DNA from: Diatrype stigma
Taxonomy: Eukaryota > Ascomycota > Sordariomycetes > Xylariales > Diatrypaceae
DNA length: 64,000 bases
Direction of reading: 5' to 3'
NCBI GenBank assembly: GCA_022225965.2
Contig: JAKJXP020000011.1
Coordinates: forward strand, 310,001-374,000
The stretch's first letter is position 1, and each line of letters begins with the position of its first letter. Of this stretch, positions 47,773 through 58,223 are shown piece after piece. The notes under the pieces were generated by a model. It saw only the letters and a program-made list of their open reading frames with translations. It was not told where the DNA came from and did no database searches. The position numbers and the translations under genes were made by a program.

Positions 47773-48614
47773 ATGTCGAATACGGATAATGCTATGACGA
47801 GGTTCCTGTTTGCCATTCTGCGACAGAAGAATCTGAAAGATGTAAGTGAACCTCAAACTCTTAGGCCTGCCTTCCGGGTATAGGATCACTTTCAGCAGCT
47901 GATGGGTCGTAGATCAATTGGGATATGGTTGCAAGTGATCCAATACTGGCCCAAGAGATTACCAATGGCCATGCCGCTCGAATGAGATACTCACGGTTCA
48001 AAACGACCATGCTAGGCGTTCAACCAACTAGGCGAAACAGAACAAACCCACCCAAGTCTCGAGTCACAAAGTCCAAGAAGGACCCGAAGCCGAAGAGGGG
48101 TGACAACCCAAAGTCCGAGTCACCCACGGACACTCCTACCCCCCAACCCCAAGAACCAGCTGTAACATCTGCAACTGCCACATCCGCTCCGAAAATCAAG
48201 CAAGAGAACCCGCATTACGGGATGGAGTTGGAGAACCGGGCAGAAAATCGCCTCACCCCGTGCCTCACTCCGGGGCCCATGGTCACTGCGCCGTCTCCGA
48301 GCGTGGCCCCTCAGACCATCCAGCCGCGTTTCCTTACACCATGCAGCGAGATGATGGGTTCTCCGCCTTCTCTAGGCACTCCGCCTCCGTTCGACTTCTC
48401 GCAGCCGCCTTATGCGGCCCCAGCAGACGCATCGATCTGGCCGCAGGCCTTGCATTATGACCAATACCCTAATCCATACGCCTTCGCTTTTGAGGCCGGG
48501 GCTTACGACAGTCCGAGCATGTCCTGCGGGCTGAATCATCCTCCCATTGAAGCGGACGGAGAATACACCATGGTTGAGGTGAAGCACGAGACTAGAGAGG
48601 ATCTTTGTCAGTGA
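47773..48614 (+). CDS. Myb-like domain protein, 256 residues
   Basis: Exons 47773-47841 and 47913-48614, intron 71 nt (GTAAGT donor). The first ~60 residues form the short fungal Myb/SANT-like domain: NAMTRFLFAILRQKNLKD, then INWDMVASDPIL, and the third helix HAARMRYSRFKTTMLG. A lysine-rich stretch follows (KSRVTKSKKDPKPKRGD), likely nuclear localisation and DNA contacts, then a long Pro/Ser/Thr-rich region ending EYTMVEVKHE. It belongs to the group where the domain begins almost at the initiator Met. Presumed transcription or chromatin factor; target unknown. It is one of several unrelated-looking Myb-like genes in this 18-kb stretch and lies divergently from the AT-hook paralogue. Confidence 0.85.
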
Positions 48615-49900
48615 CGAATAGGATGGGTGGAAGTGGGGGTGGGACACATTGAGTTCCTTGGTCTGTTTGTCTGTCTCTTTTGGTCTTTGCATGGTATGGT
48701 TCATTTACGACAGATTTCTCGATGGCACGCAGGCACAGACGATCATGCTTGGCTTGGATGTCAGAGCATAGTTATGAGATTGGCGTTTCTAGGTGCTTAG
48801 ATCCATCCCCTCGGCGGTGGTTGGTAGTAGAGGAGGGAAATGACTCAACTGAAAATAGGGCATGGCTGGCACAACATCATCACTAACAACTAATACCTAA
48901 CGCAGTATGATAGATTCACTACAACTCTTACTAAAGTAGTTCGTGTAGACATAATGAATTTTGATCCTTACGAGCTTATGTCATAATTCTGTATCGTTGC
49001 AGTTGTTGTGCTCTTGTATAGTCAGTCCTGATGGTTCCTGTGAAAGAGTTGACAAAGAGTTTCGTCTGCAGTATCCTTTCATCCAAGTTTTCACACATAG
49101 CATATTGTTATTGTTGCGATTCTATTCCTTCAGAAGCAAAGGTTGAGAGTGCAAACCAGCCCGTTGCTGTCTCCCGGTCTTATCTGTCTACTATCCGCGT
49201 AAGCTGGTTTCCTGAAATAACCATCACATGATCATCCATATGGATTCATCATTTGGGACGCGAACCACTCTACTTGATTACTATGCGTGAGCTTTTAATT
49301 ATATCCGACTTCCAACCCCATCGCGTTTTCCGGACCACGGCAAATGTAACGTTGGCAGGATCTGGAGTGATTGTATTTTCTATTGCATTTCTAGTTATTT
49401 ATATTTATTTTCACTTTCAATGGTTCGCGGGCTACTTTGATCCACCTCCTCATTACCTTCTATGTTGGACAACATCCATGCCTATGCGCACCTATAAGAT
49501 CAGAGGCGCAGGATGCCAGTTCTCCTGCATGTAATCGTATACGGTAGACTTTCGCCACCAAAACCCCGTCTTCGCGTTTCAGTTTTGCTTTTTCTAGTCC
49601 CAGTAAACCCCACGTCCGAGATATCCTTTGGCTTTCTCAACCAAGAGGAGCATATGCCAAGGTATGCCATGTCCCCATATAATCCGCTTTCCATGACTGA
49701 CCCTTTCCCCTCCAGCCCGCGAGTGTATATGGATATTACAGTAATGACAAACAAATGGGACACCTTAAGAAGTGTTATTACATGATATCGGCTTCCTCGA
49801 TCTAGAACCTAAATAGATGCTGATTTTGACATAGCAACAGTTCAGTCCTTGCCATGGCAGCAAAGCAAAACAAGCCAGGTCAGGTCGACCACCCAGTCCT
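48615..49900. other. Intergenic, nothing recognised
   Basis: Convergent 1.3-kb spacer. Short frames with hydrophobic stretches around 49253-49534 lack supporting splice structure or family features. Confidence 0.5.
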
Positions 49901-50916
49901 CTACGTCATCCCTCTCCCGTCAAGCTCAGCAGGCGACCTGGTCGTCGGTGTCGAATCCAGCATTATTGGCTGGCCCGTCCCAACTGTATGCACTATCGGT
50001 TTATTCGGCCAAGCCGGGATGTATCCAGTGTCACTGTAGGCCTGCCCCCCGTCCGACGTTCCGCCGCCACTCCCATTATATCCTTGCATGGGCACCATCA
50101 TAGACGCGCTCCGGTTGTTCTCGAACACCGCGCCATCTTGCTGCCTTTTCCGCCGGTGCCGCACCAGCAGCCACGTGCACACCACACCCGACACGCCGAG
50201 GACGCCGGCTCCCACGCCTAGGCCGATGCCGATCCCCGCGCCTGTGGATAACGATCCGCCACCACCATCACTACTACTTCCACCCGATGATGACGATGAT
50301 GCTGCTTCTGTCGTCGGTGTTTCCGCCTCGCTTGATGTGGTGGTTGGTGCTACTGACGGCGGCGGCGCACTCGACACCGACGTGAAACTGGTGGTGACGG
50401 CCGACGAGGTAGATGACGGCGCGAACTCGTCCGTGCCGTCGGTGATGTTGAAATAGGCCGACGAGACCTGGGGGAAGTCCATGTTGCCCTGGTTGTCGCC
50501 GTCCCAGAGCCACATGTAGTACACGTTGGACCACTCGAGGTGGAAATCGGCCAGGTCCACCGTCCAGTTGAAGGCGATTTCCGAGGTGGGAATTGTGTCT
50601 GATCCTGTTTTGCAGGTAAGAAGAAAGAAGGAACACACTGGAACACAGAAAAGTAGAACTTACGATCAAGGATGGGCCCGAGAGTGTCGCCTCCATGGAT
50701 GCCCTTTTGCCAAAGAGCGAGGGTGTAGCCATTGTAGGCTTGGATGCCCTCGGGGTTGAACCGGACCTCGTGAACCTCGCCGACTCGCCAAACCCTGGTG
50801 TTCTGGTATGCTCCGGGCCCGTAGGGCGTCGTATACGAAGGGTTTATGAAGCCGCCGGCTTGTACGGTCTCCCGCCAGAAAATGGCGGCGGAGAGAAGAC
50901 TATATCTGAGTGTCAT
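49901..50916 (-). CDS. Single-pass, mucin-like cell-surface membrane protein
   Basis: Exons 50916-50664 and 50604-49901 on the minus strand, 318 residues, intron 59 nt. It starts with a hydrophobic signal-like segment (residues about 3-20). An extracellular domain of about 120 residues follows (GGFINPSYTTPY, YNGYTLALWQKG, then WTVDLADFHLEWSNVYYMWLWDG), resembling the beta-sandwich ectodomains of many uncharacterised fungal membrane proteins. After it come a Ser/Thr/Pro-rich stalk, a Gly-rich transmembrane helix (AGIGIGLGVGAGVLGVSGVVCTWLLV), a basic stop-transfer RHRRKR and a cytosolic tail with a YNGSGGG region. The organisation resembles cell-wall sensor proteins of the Wsc/Mid2 style, but no WSC domain is present, so the role is unknown. 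Confidence 0.82.
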
Positions 50917-52319
50917 CGCATCGGTATGGCCACCAGCTCACTACGCACCTCGATCAGCGAGGCTTTGAATGTGAAGAAAGAATTAGATATAGAAAGGTGA
51001 GAGCCATCAAACGAGAGAGGAGAAGCATTGGCATGGGACAGAAAGTAGGGGTATAGGGCATCCTATCCTATGGAACTAATCTGGGTCGTAAGGCATTCTT
51101 GTCCTGGTTGCCAACAGGTCAAGACTAGCTACCTACGTGATTCCTAAATAGGAGCCTGTCGCATGGGTCCACCAATATACGAAAGCTGCCAGGCATCGTA
51201 ATAGCAGATAGCAGCTGCTGTCATATTTCTACGTATGTTGTACTTCTGCTTGGCATCCATCAGACATCTGCCAGTTTCGGAAAGGCAGTATGCCTATGCC
51301 CTCTCGCACACTATTTCCTCCACTAGCAGTTCAAATCAAAAGTGCAAAAGCATACTGTGATTTAGCCTCGCCCTCCCCCTCTTCTCACCCCCTGCCAAGA
51401 TCCATAGCTCAAAGAGAATTCGGAAGATGGTTGGTTTATACGCAATACTTTAAGCGCTTCTGCTGCAGTATAGTCGAGTTTCTACATCGACACGATAGTC
51501 TTGCCTAGCAGAATGTAAACTAGAGGGCAGCATAGGTAGCTCCTTTCTCTTGCCAACGGGCACTAGGTACCAGTCCGTTCGTGACCACCGCGGCAATTTA
51601 TATACGATACCTGCATAATTAAGTGCCTCCTTAGTCCAGGGGGTCCGTAATACATAAATAGCATATTGTTGGGCGGCTATAAGATGACTAGCGATCTAGT
51701 TAGTATCTAGACTACACTACAAACTGGGTGCAAAGCGGCGGGTATTTTAGGGTCTCCGCTTGTCGGTAGTAGCTCCGAAATCATCGTGAGTTCCGGAGAT
51801 GTTTGCGGTTGTATTACTGAAGATAATTACTTCGTGCTGTCCGAAGAAATCCAGCGTAGATGCTCGAATGCTTCAATATCGCAGCTTCACAATTGATTGT
51901 TACACAATGCTACGAGGTTCCATCGCGCCAAATGTCAGAAGATCCCAATACGAAAGGGGTTTTCAGCTTCTTACTGAGTCCGGCAGCATTATGCCCTATA
52001 AGGATTTGTTGTTGGTTCCAAGTTGCATTGAACCATGTCAATTGTGGATTCGATACTACATTACTCCGGCACCACGCCGCGTTCAGGACTAGTATCTTGA
52101 CGATAGCTGCATGGTACTATTATATGAGGCTAGCAGCCTTATCGTGGCATTGCTATCAATAGCAAGATAGATAATGGGGCCAATTCATTTGCTTCTTGGG
52201 CTTGTCTGATTTCTAACCTTTGTTTCCTGGGGACAATTTCATCCCGTGAACCAAAGTGGCATCTGTCATCAACTTACAAATCTTTGGTTCTTCTTGTTTC
52301 TGAATCCTTCATTCGCCAA
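50917..52319. other. Intergenic, nothing recognised
   Basis: Divergent 1.4-kb spacer containing the promoters of the mucin-like gene and the GT25 gene. Frames near 51799-52162 overlap each other and look random. Confidence 0.5.
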
Positions 52320-53801
52320 ATGGGTACAGTCAAGCACCATTCATCGCCGATGCATCAGTGGCCGCGAACTACCACACTGGGCATCGCAGCCTTAGCCCTC
52401 GTGGCTATATTCTTCCTCTTCACGCCGAGGGCGACGTATCCAAGCCTCGATACACAACAGCAGCAGCAACAGGATGTCGGCAGACAGCAACAGCAAACAC
52501 CACCAATACCACCACCACAACAAGAATCTGAGCAGAAGCAGCCGCACAGTAGTTCTCATTCTCTCCAGGATGTCGACACCAGCCGGGTTACGAACGGGTC
52601 GCTCGGCTTCTCCAAGATCTTCGTCGTCGGGCTGCCCGAGCGCAGCGACAAGCGCGATGCCATGACGCTCACGAGCGCCCTGACGGGTTTCCACATCGAC
52701 TTCGTAGATGGGGTCCGGGGCGAGACCATCCCGGACAAGGCCGTGCCGTTCGGGGTGACGGACCGGAAGAAGTTCATGGAAACCAACTTGGGGAGTTGGA
52801 GAGGACACATGAATGCGATTAGAAGGTAGTGCTCCCCTAATGGATTTTCGTTCCCCAGGCCTAGTCATGAAGTCCGGCGTAATGATATTCCACGATGTCG
52901 AAGGGATGTCTCAGAGATATTGTGCATTGGCACAATGGATTCATTTGCTTTTGTTGTTTTTGCAAACTTCCCCCATTCACCTGGGATGGCAGGGATGTTA
53001 CCATAGTTATACGTGTCGCAGGGACTGACAGACGCCTACAGGATCATCGAAGAAGACCTCGAATCCGCTCTCATCATGGAGGACGACATGGACTGGGACG
53101 TGCGTCTGAAGTCGCAACTCGAGCAAGCCGCGACCGGGGCGCGGGAGATCGCCAACGCATCGAAGGGCAGCACCCCTCGCTCGCCGTACGGCGACGACTG
53201 GGACATCCTGTGGCTCGGCCACTGCGGCGAGGTGTTCCCCGAGACGCTGGAGGAGAACAGGAACCGCCCCGCGTCAGAGCTGAGGCGCATGAAGCACAAG
53301 TACACCATCAACAACGACCCCACAGTGCCCCCGCCCAACGTCGTGACGGGCTTCCAGGACTTCCAGGCCAGCCCGCACACGCGCTGGGTACACGTCACCG
53401 GCGCCCCGATCTGCACCTTCGCGTACGCGCTGTCGCAGCGCGGCGCGCGCAAGGTGCTCTACGCGCTGTCCGTCGACGGCCTGAAGGGCACGTTCGACAA
53501 CGAGCTCGCGGGGATCTGCCGTCGGGCCGTGGCCGCGGCCGCGGATGGGAACCAGGAGGCTAGCAACAAGGGCGGGGATGGTGGTGGGGAAGATCGCGGG
53601 CTGGACGCGAAGTGCATCACCGTCACGCCACCCCTGTTCTTCCACCACAAGGCGAAGGGTCCCATGAGCGGGGATAGCGACATCCAGACCGTCAGCAACA
53701 ACGGGGTGCGGGAGAAGGGCTTTACGGAAAACATCATGTGGAGCGCGCGGAACAACTTGCAGAATATGATACTGGGTAGGGAGATGGAGAGCCAGTTCTG
53801 A
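52320..53801 (+). CDS. Glycosyltransferase family 25 protein, type II membrane
   Basis: Exons 52320-52825 and 53042-53801, intron 216 nt, joined as MNAIRR-IIEEDLESA; 421 residues. A short cytosolic N-terminus is followed by a signal anchor (about residues 18-35, LGIAALALVAIFFLF) and a Gln/Pro-rich stem, so it is likely a Golgi or ER type II enzyme. The GT25 catalytic domain begins near residue 95: KIFVVGLPERSDKR, the GSWRGHMNAIRR segment and the metal-binding motif LIMEDDMDWD with Glu182-Asp184. Later motifs are WDILWLGHCGE and a C-terminal TPPLFFHHK. GT25 enzymes transfer galactose or glucose; the substrate here is unknown. The ATG at 52320 is the first in frame. Confidence 0.9.
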
Positions 53802-55546
53802 TGACATGTGTTTGTTGTGTGGCATTGTTACCGTGGTGCTGTCGAGGTGATAGTCATTAGCTTGGAGTTATACAAGGGTTGGTTTCCACAGGTCATTGCT
53901 TTCCTTGTTTGCATAGTTAGAGGTCGGGTAGGAAAGTCGGGTAGAATTCCTTAGGGCGTGACGGTTGCAGTCAAATGTGGCATCCCGATGATAAGGAGTC
54001 ATAGAAAGGGCGTTCTAGACATATGCATCGTCACGATTTTATCTTCATTAGTCTTTCGTTGCGAGGCAAAGATGACATCTTACCAACGGGTTAGAGTTAC
54101 ATAGCCGTGCCAATAGTATGGACCAGAAAAAGCTTTTCTGCACGATGATGTGGCTTCTCTGTCATCGCCGTTTGATGTTGAGATATGACCTTGGGTACTG
54201 AGGCCATTGCAATTGTACAAATGATACATCATACGCATATTTACATGGCTGCTACACGGAGTTGCCATATTGAACCAAAATCCCCGGACGGGCCGAACCA
54301 TAATGAACCGGGCTCCTGGCAGAAGCAATACCCAGTCGGATTGGCGCCAGTCCGCCTTACCCCTGGTCGCGGGATGCATATGCAGGTAGGTGATGTTTAA
54401 TCTAGTTAAACTGTGCTGGAAAAATACGATTACGAGATGTTACATCCCGCCCGATGCAAACAATATAGTTTTGGAGATATGTAAACACATTTACATGTTA
54501 ACGACCAGGTACAGTACATATTTATGACCACAGTGAAACAGCCCCCAATGCAACAGTGCAAACGTGAGCTTGGTTAAGAACATTCCTCTGGTGAAACTAG
54601 CATCATACGTTACTGGGGTCTGTGAATGAAGCCAAAATACTCTCGGTGATCTATGGTATTATTGAGTACTGCCCAAGTACAAGTCATTACCCAGAGTCAA
54701 ATACAGGGAGTGCTCAGGCGTGGCTCGCCAACAGGGAACCTCGAAGCGAATCTATAACGCGGCCATGTAAACGCAGATAGGCCTCCAGGACAAGGTAGTA
54801 AAGACAGACCAACATTTTATACCTAATAGGCCACCCAGTTCAAGGTCTCTTAGGGACTGGGAAAACAATGGAATGGATATTGGGAATTCCTGATCCTGTA
54901 GGTGGGCCCCCTTTGTACAGCGTATACCTGAGTATATCACCAGCACAGTCAAGTATACTGAAGAATTAAATGGGATGGATACCTAGAAAGCAACTTGTGT
55001 AATGATCAACCACGTGTACCTGAGTAATTAACGTGACTTGAACACCCGTGTAATTGATTGTCACTATATGTGGTTGCCAACTTGCTGCCCCGGCACGTAA
55101 AAGTCTGAGTCGGACTGGGGATCGAAAAACAAACGTTTCGAGGCGAGTGCCACCCAGACTCCAAATCCACCTGGGCCGAGATCTAGCAACTTCCTCCCTC
55201 TCTATCTGCCTGTTTGCCTGCCCACCTGACTTCCTACCAGGTACTTACCACGTACTCAACTACCTACCTGCCTGGCAACCTAACTATCATCCTCTCAGGA
55301 CATCCACTGTTCTTCATAACCATCCAACACACAACCCAGATTTCGTAAGGAGGTCACCAAAACCTTCTTGCCATCAACCTCTCTACACCATCTGGGCAAC
55401 AAGCTTACCACTACATCTCTTACCCCAAGCAAGCAACATCACTCCTTCAACCAGTACTCACACCATCACCAGACAACCAGGTATTTCCCTCCTTCATTAA
55501 ATGAGAGAACATACCGAAGACTGACATACGTAGTCAAGCAAGCAAG
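53802..55546. other. Intergenic, with a probable 5'UTR intron of the next gene
   Basis: 1.7 kb. Near the end, a GTATTT donor at about 55482 and an ACGTAG acceptor at about 55533 suggest a leader intron ending 13 nt before the start codon at 55547. Otherwise nothing recognised. Confidence 0.45.
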
Positions 55547-56050
55547 ATGCCCCCCAAGAAGACCGACAACGGCAACGAGGGTGAAGCCGCCCCCGGCTTC
55601 ACTGACCGCGAAGCCAAGATGGCTACCCTGGCCCTCAAGCTCCTTCCGGAGTCTGCGAAGAAGAGCATCAACTTCGAAGTCTTCGTCACCGAGTTTGGTC
55701 AGAAGGACGTGAAGTCAGCCCGAGAGTGCTTCCGTCAGGCCTGCAAGAAGCATGGATGGTTCGAGGGAGCTGTAAGTCTTAGATACGAATTATCTATACT
55801 TATTTACCATCTGTACTGATCATCTATGCAGGACGGCACTAGAAGTCCTGCTCAAGCCACCCCGAAGAAGTCCCCGGTCAAGCGGCAGAGAGGTAGAGCC
55901 CCTGATGATGATGATGGCGACTTTGACATCGAGGAGACTCCCACCAAGAAGCGCAAGACCGCCTCCAAGAAGGCTGCTGTCAAGAAGTCTGAGCCCATCG
56001 TCAGCACTGATGATGATGACCTTGCCGACTTTATGGATGGTATGGCTTAA
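55547..56050 (+). CDS. Small histone-H1/Myb-like nuclear protein, 147 residues
   Basis: Exons 55547-55771 and 55832-56050, intron 60 nt. The N-terminus (MPPKKTDNGNEGE) is of the type seen in fungal linker-histone-like proteins. A compact helical segment of about 50 residues follows (DREAKMATLALKLLP, INFEVFVTEFG, KSARECFRQACKKHGWF), comparable in spacing to the small Myb-like domain of neighbouring genes. The tail is strongly basic then acidic: TPKKSPVKRQRGR, DDDDGDFDIEE, TPTKKRKTASKKAAVKK, ending DDDDLADFMDGMA. It is almost certainly nuclear and DNA- or chromatin-associated, without known targets. Small size, basic tail and location connect it to the Myb-like cluster. Confidence 0.85.
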
Positions 56051-56937
56051 GTCTACCTTCTATCTACACTTGAGTATCATGATGGCTGTCTATCGGATGA
56101 GACAACGAGATAACAACGGGTTGACAATTGGGGTTGGCCTTCAGGTTGCAGAACAGTTTTGAGAGTCCATAAGCTATTAGGATCAGACGTTAGGGACAAT
56201 GAATGCAGTCCACGGCCTTTAAGGTCGTGTTTTTACCAGTCTTTGACACTTTTCTTGCCTATATTGATTGTCTGTAATTGGTCCCCCTTTTGGCCATGAA
56301 GAGCAATAATCTGTCATGCCCAGTCTACAAAAAGAGACATTTTCATAAAGAGAAGAGACATCTTTGAACAACGCGTGGATTCTATCCTGACACTCCATGT
56401 CGTAGAAATAAATAGGGCATGTCCAACAGGCGGTACTTTCCTCGGAAGTGAGCACCTGCAATCGAAACTATATTCGAAGTCTAGTTGCTCAGGAGGGCAT
56501 CTACACGTGACTACCTTTATACCATCCTTGACAGCTCTAGCAACAGCCTATCTACAGACGCGACCAGATCTACAGCCACGTAGCCCATCACACCTATCTA
56601 TCCCGTGTCCTTCACTGGTAGCATCGACTGGTGACTGGTGACCAAAACGCAACGGAAACTGACAGCAAAGTCGTATCCGGGCAACTACCTACCCTCCCTG
56701 TCTCCTACCGCCTATCAAGTTGGCACACTTCAACCAGCATACACACACCCACACCCACACACACACACAACCACTACAGGACAACTCTCTTCTCCCATAA
56801 CAAACCCATTATCACTTTACATCTTCTACATCTATTACTCCATCCCATACTTGCTTATCATCACCAGGCAAATACAACCTCATCTTTACCATAACCTCCA
56901 TCATCAACACCAGCACATCCATCGGACCACCGTCAAC
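56051..56937. other. Intergenic with CA/CCCA repeats in a leader
   Basis: Contains the 3' end of the preceding gene and the CA-rich promoter and leader of the next (CACACCCACACCCACA-type repeats at 56742-56770). No gene seen. Confidence 0.5.
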
Positions 56938-58223
56938 ATGCCTGCCTTCGATACCGAGTCGCAGTTCAAGTTCTTGATCGCCTGCATCAAGCACTCTCAA
57001 GCCGGCAGGGTACGTTCATGACATTCTTTCCATCGATCCCTACCAGTGCTTGCCTTCAGACTAGCTAACAGAGCATGATCTCAACAGGTCGACTTTACGG
57101 AAGTCGCCAAGGAGTGTACCATCGTCTCCAAGGGCGCCGCGTAAGTCATCCCCAACCGGGCCAATTCTGTTCCCTACTTCCTACCTCTAGCTATCACTCC
57201 TTCCCTATCCTTGCCACCACCAAGATACTAACGAACCACAAACCCGCCAACAGTGCCAAGCGGTACGAGCGCCTGATGAAGCAGCACGGCATCTCATCCA
57301 CCGGCAACCTCGGCGGTGGCGGCGCCGGCGGCTCCGGTGCCGGCGTTAAGAAGGAGGCCAAGGAGCCCGCCAACAAGAGCCGCAAGAAGCGCAAGCTCGC
57401 GAAGGTCGAGGAGGACGTCGGTGACATCGACGAGCCCATCAAAGGTGAAGTGAAACATGAAGATGCAAGCATTGCCGTGAAGACCGAACTGCTCGTCAAG
57501 AGCGAGGAGATTGCGGGCGTGAAGAGCGAAGAGCAGCCATCGCCATCCGTGAACATGGAGCAGCAGAATGGCGTTGGTGTCGGTGTCGGTGTTAATGGTG
57601 TACCGAATAACGCGACAGCGCCTCCATCTGGCGCTTCGTCATCGTCGATATCTTCGTCATTGACCGGGGCTACTACGTCCCACACCAATGATGAAGACGA
57701 CGATGACGAGATACTCGTTGTCAGCGCCACCGAGAGGCCTCGAAGCAATGCCAGTGTTTCGGGCTTTGGCAGCAACAGCAATAGCGACGCGAACAATAAC
57801 CACCATTACCACCAGCAACATCGCCACCACCACCAACAACACAGCCATGGCCATGCTCACGCTCACATTCATGCTCATCCGCACTCTCACTCGCACTCGC
57901 ACTCGCCTGCGCCTAACAACGGCATTCCCGGTATCCATTCCTTTGATTACGCTACTAACATGGGCTTTCCATCGCAGCTGACCCCTCCTCCTCCTCCGAG
58001 TACCACGGGGACGACGAGTAACGCCCTCCCGTACGGCTTCAACGCCGGTCCTTGGTTCCACCCCAGCCCCAACCCCAACCCCCACGATACGGCGGCGGCT
58101 GCCGCGGCTTATGGTCATTTCTGGCAAGGCATGAGCACCCCAGAACACCTGCAACAGCAAATGCACCAATCGTACCAACAGCGGCACAGCGGGGTTGATC
58201 ATGATACGCGGATGGATGGGTGA
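56938..58223 (+). CDS. Myb-like domain protein with His-rich region, 364 residues
   Basis: Exons 56938-57009, 57088-57140 and 57254-58223. The domain occupies the first ~55 residues: FDTESQFKFLIACIKHSQAG, RVDFTEVAKECTIVSKGAAAKRYERLMKQHG, a textbook short fungal Myb/SANT-like domain split by two introns between its helices. A Gly-rich linker and a basic NKSRKKRKLAK signal follow, then acidic regions (DEDDDDEILVV, a SUMO-interaction-like ILVV beside acidic residues) and several VKxE segments (VKHE, VKTE, VKSE) that match SUMO-conjugation sites. The middle has a histidine tract (about 57800-57910) containing HAHAHIHAHPHSHSHSHS. Presumed nuclear DNA-binding protein, target unknown. A probable 3'UTR intron (about 58247-58309) follows the stop. 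Confidence 0.87.

Noticed and set aside
51799..52162. Overlapping plus-strand frames
   Set aside because: Two frames overlap with no codon bias or domain features.
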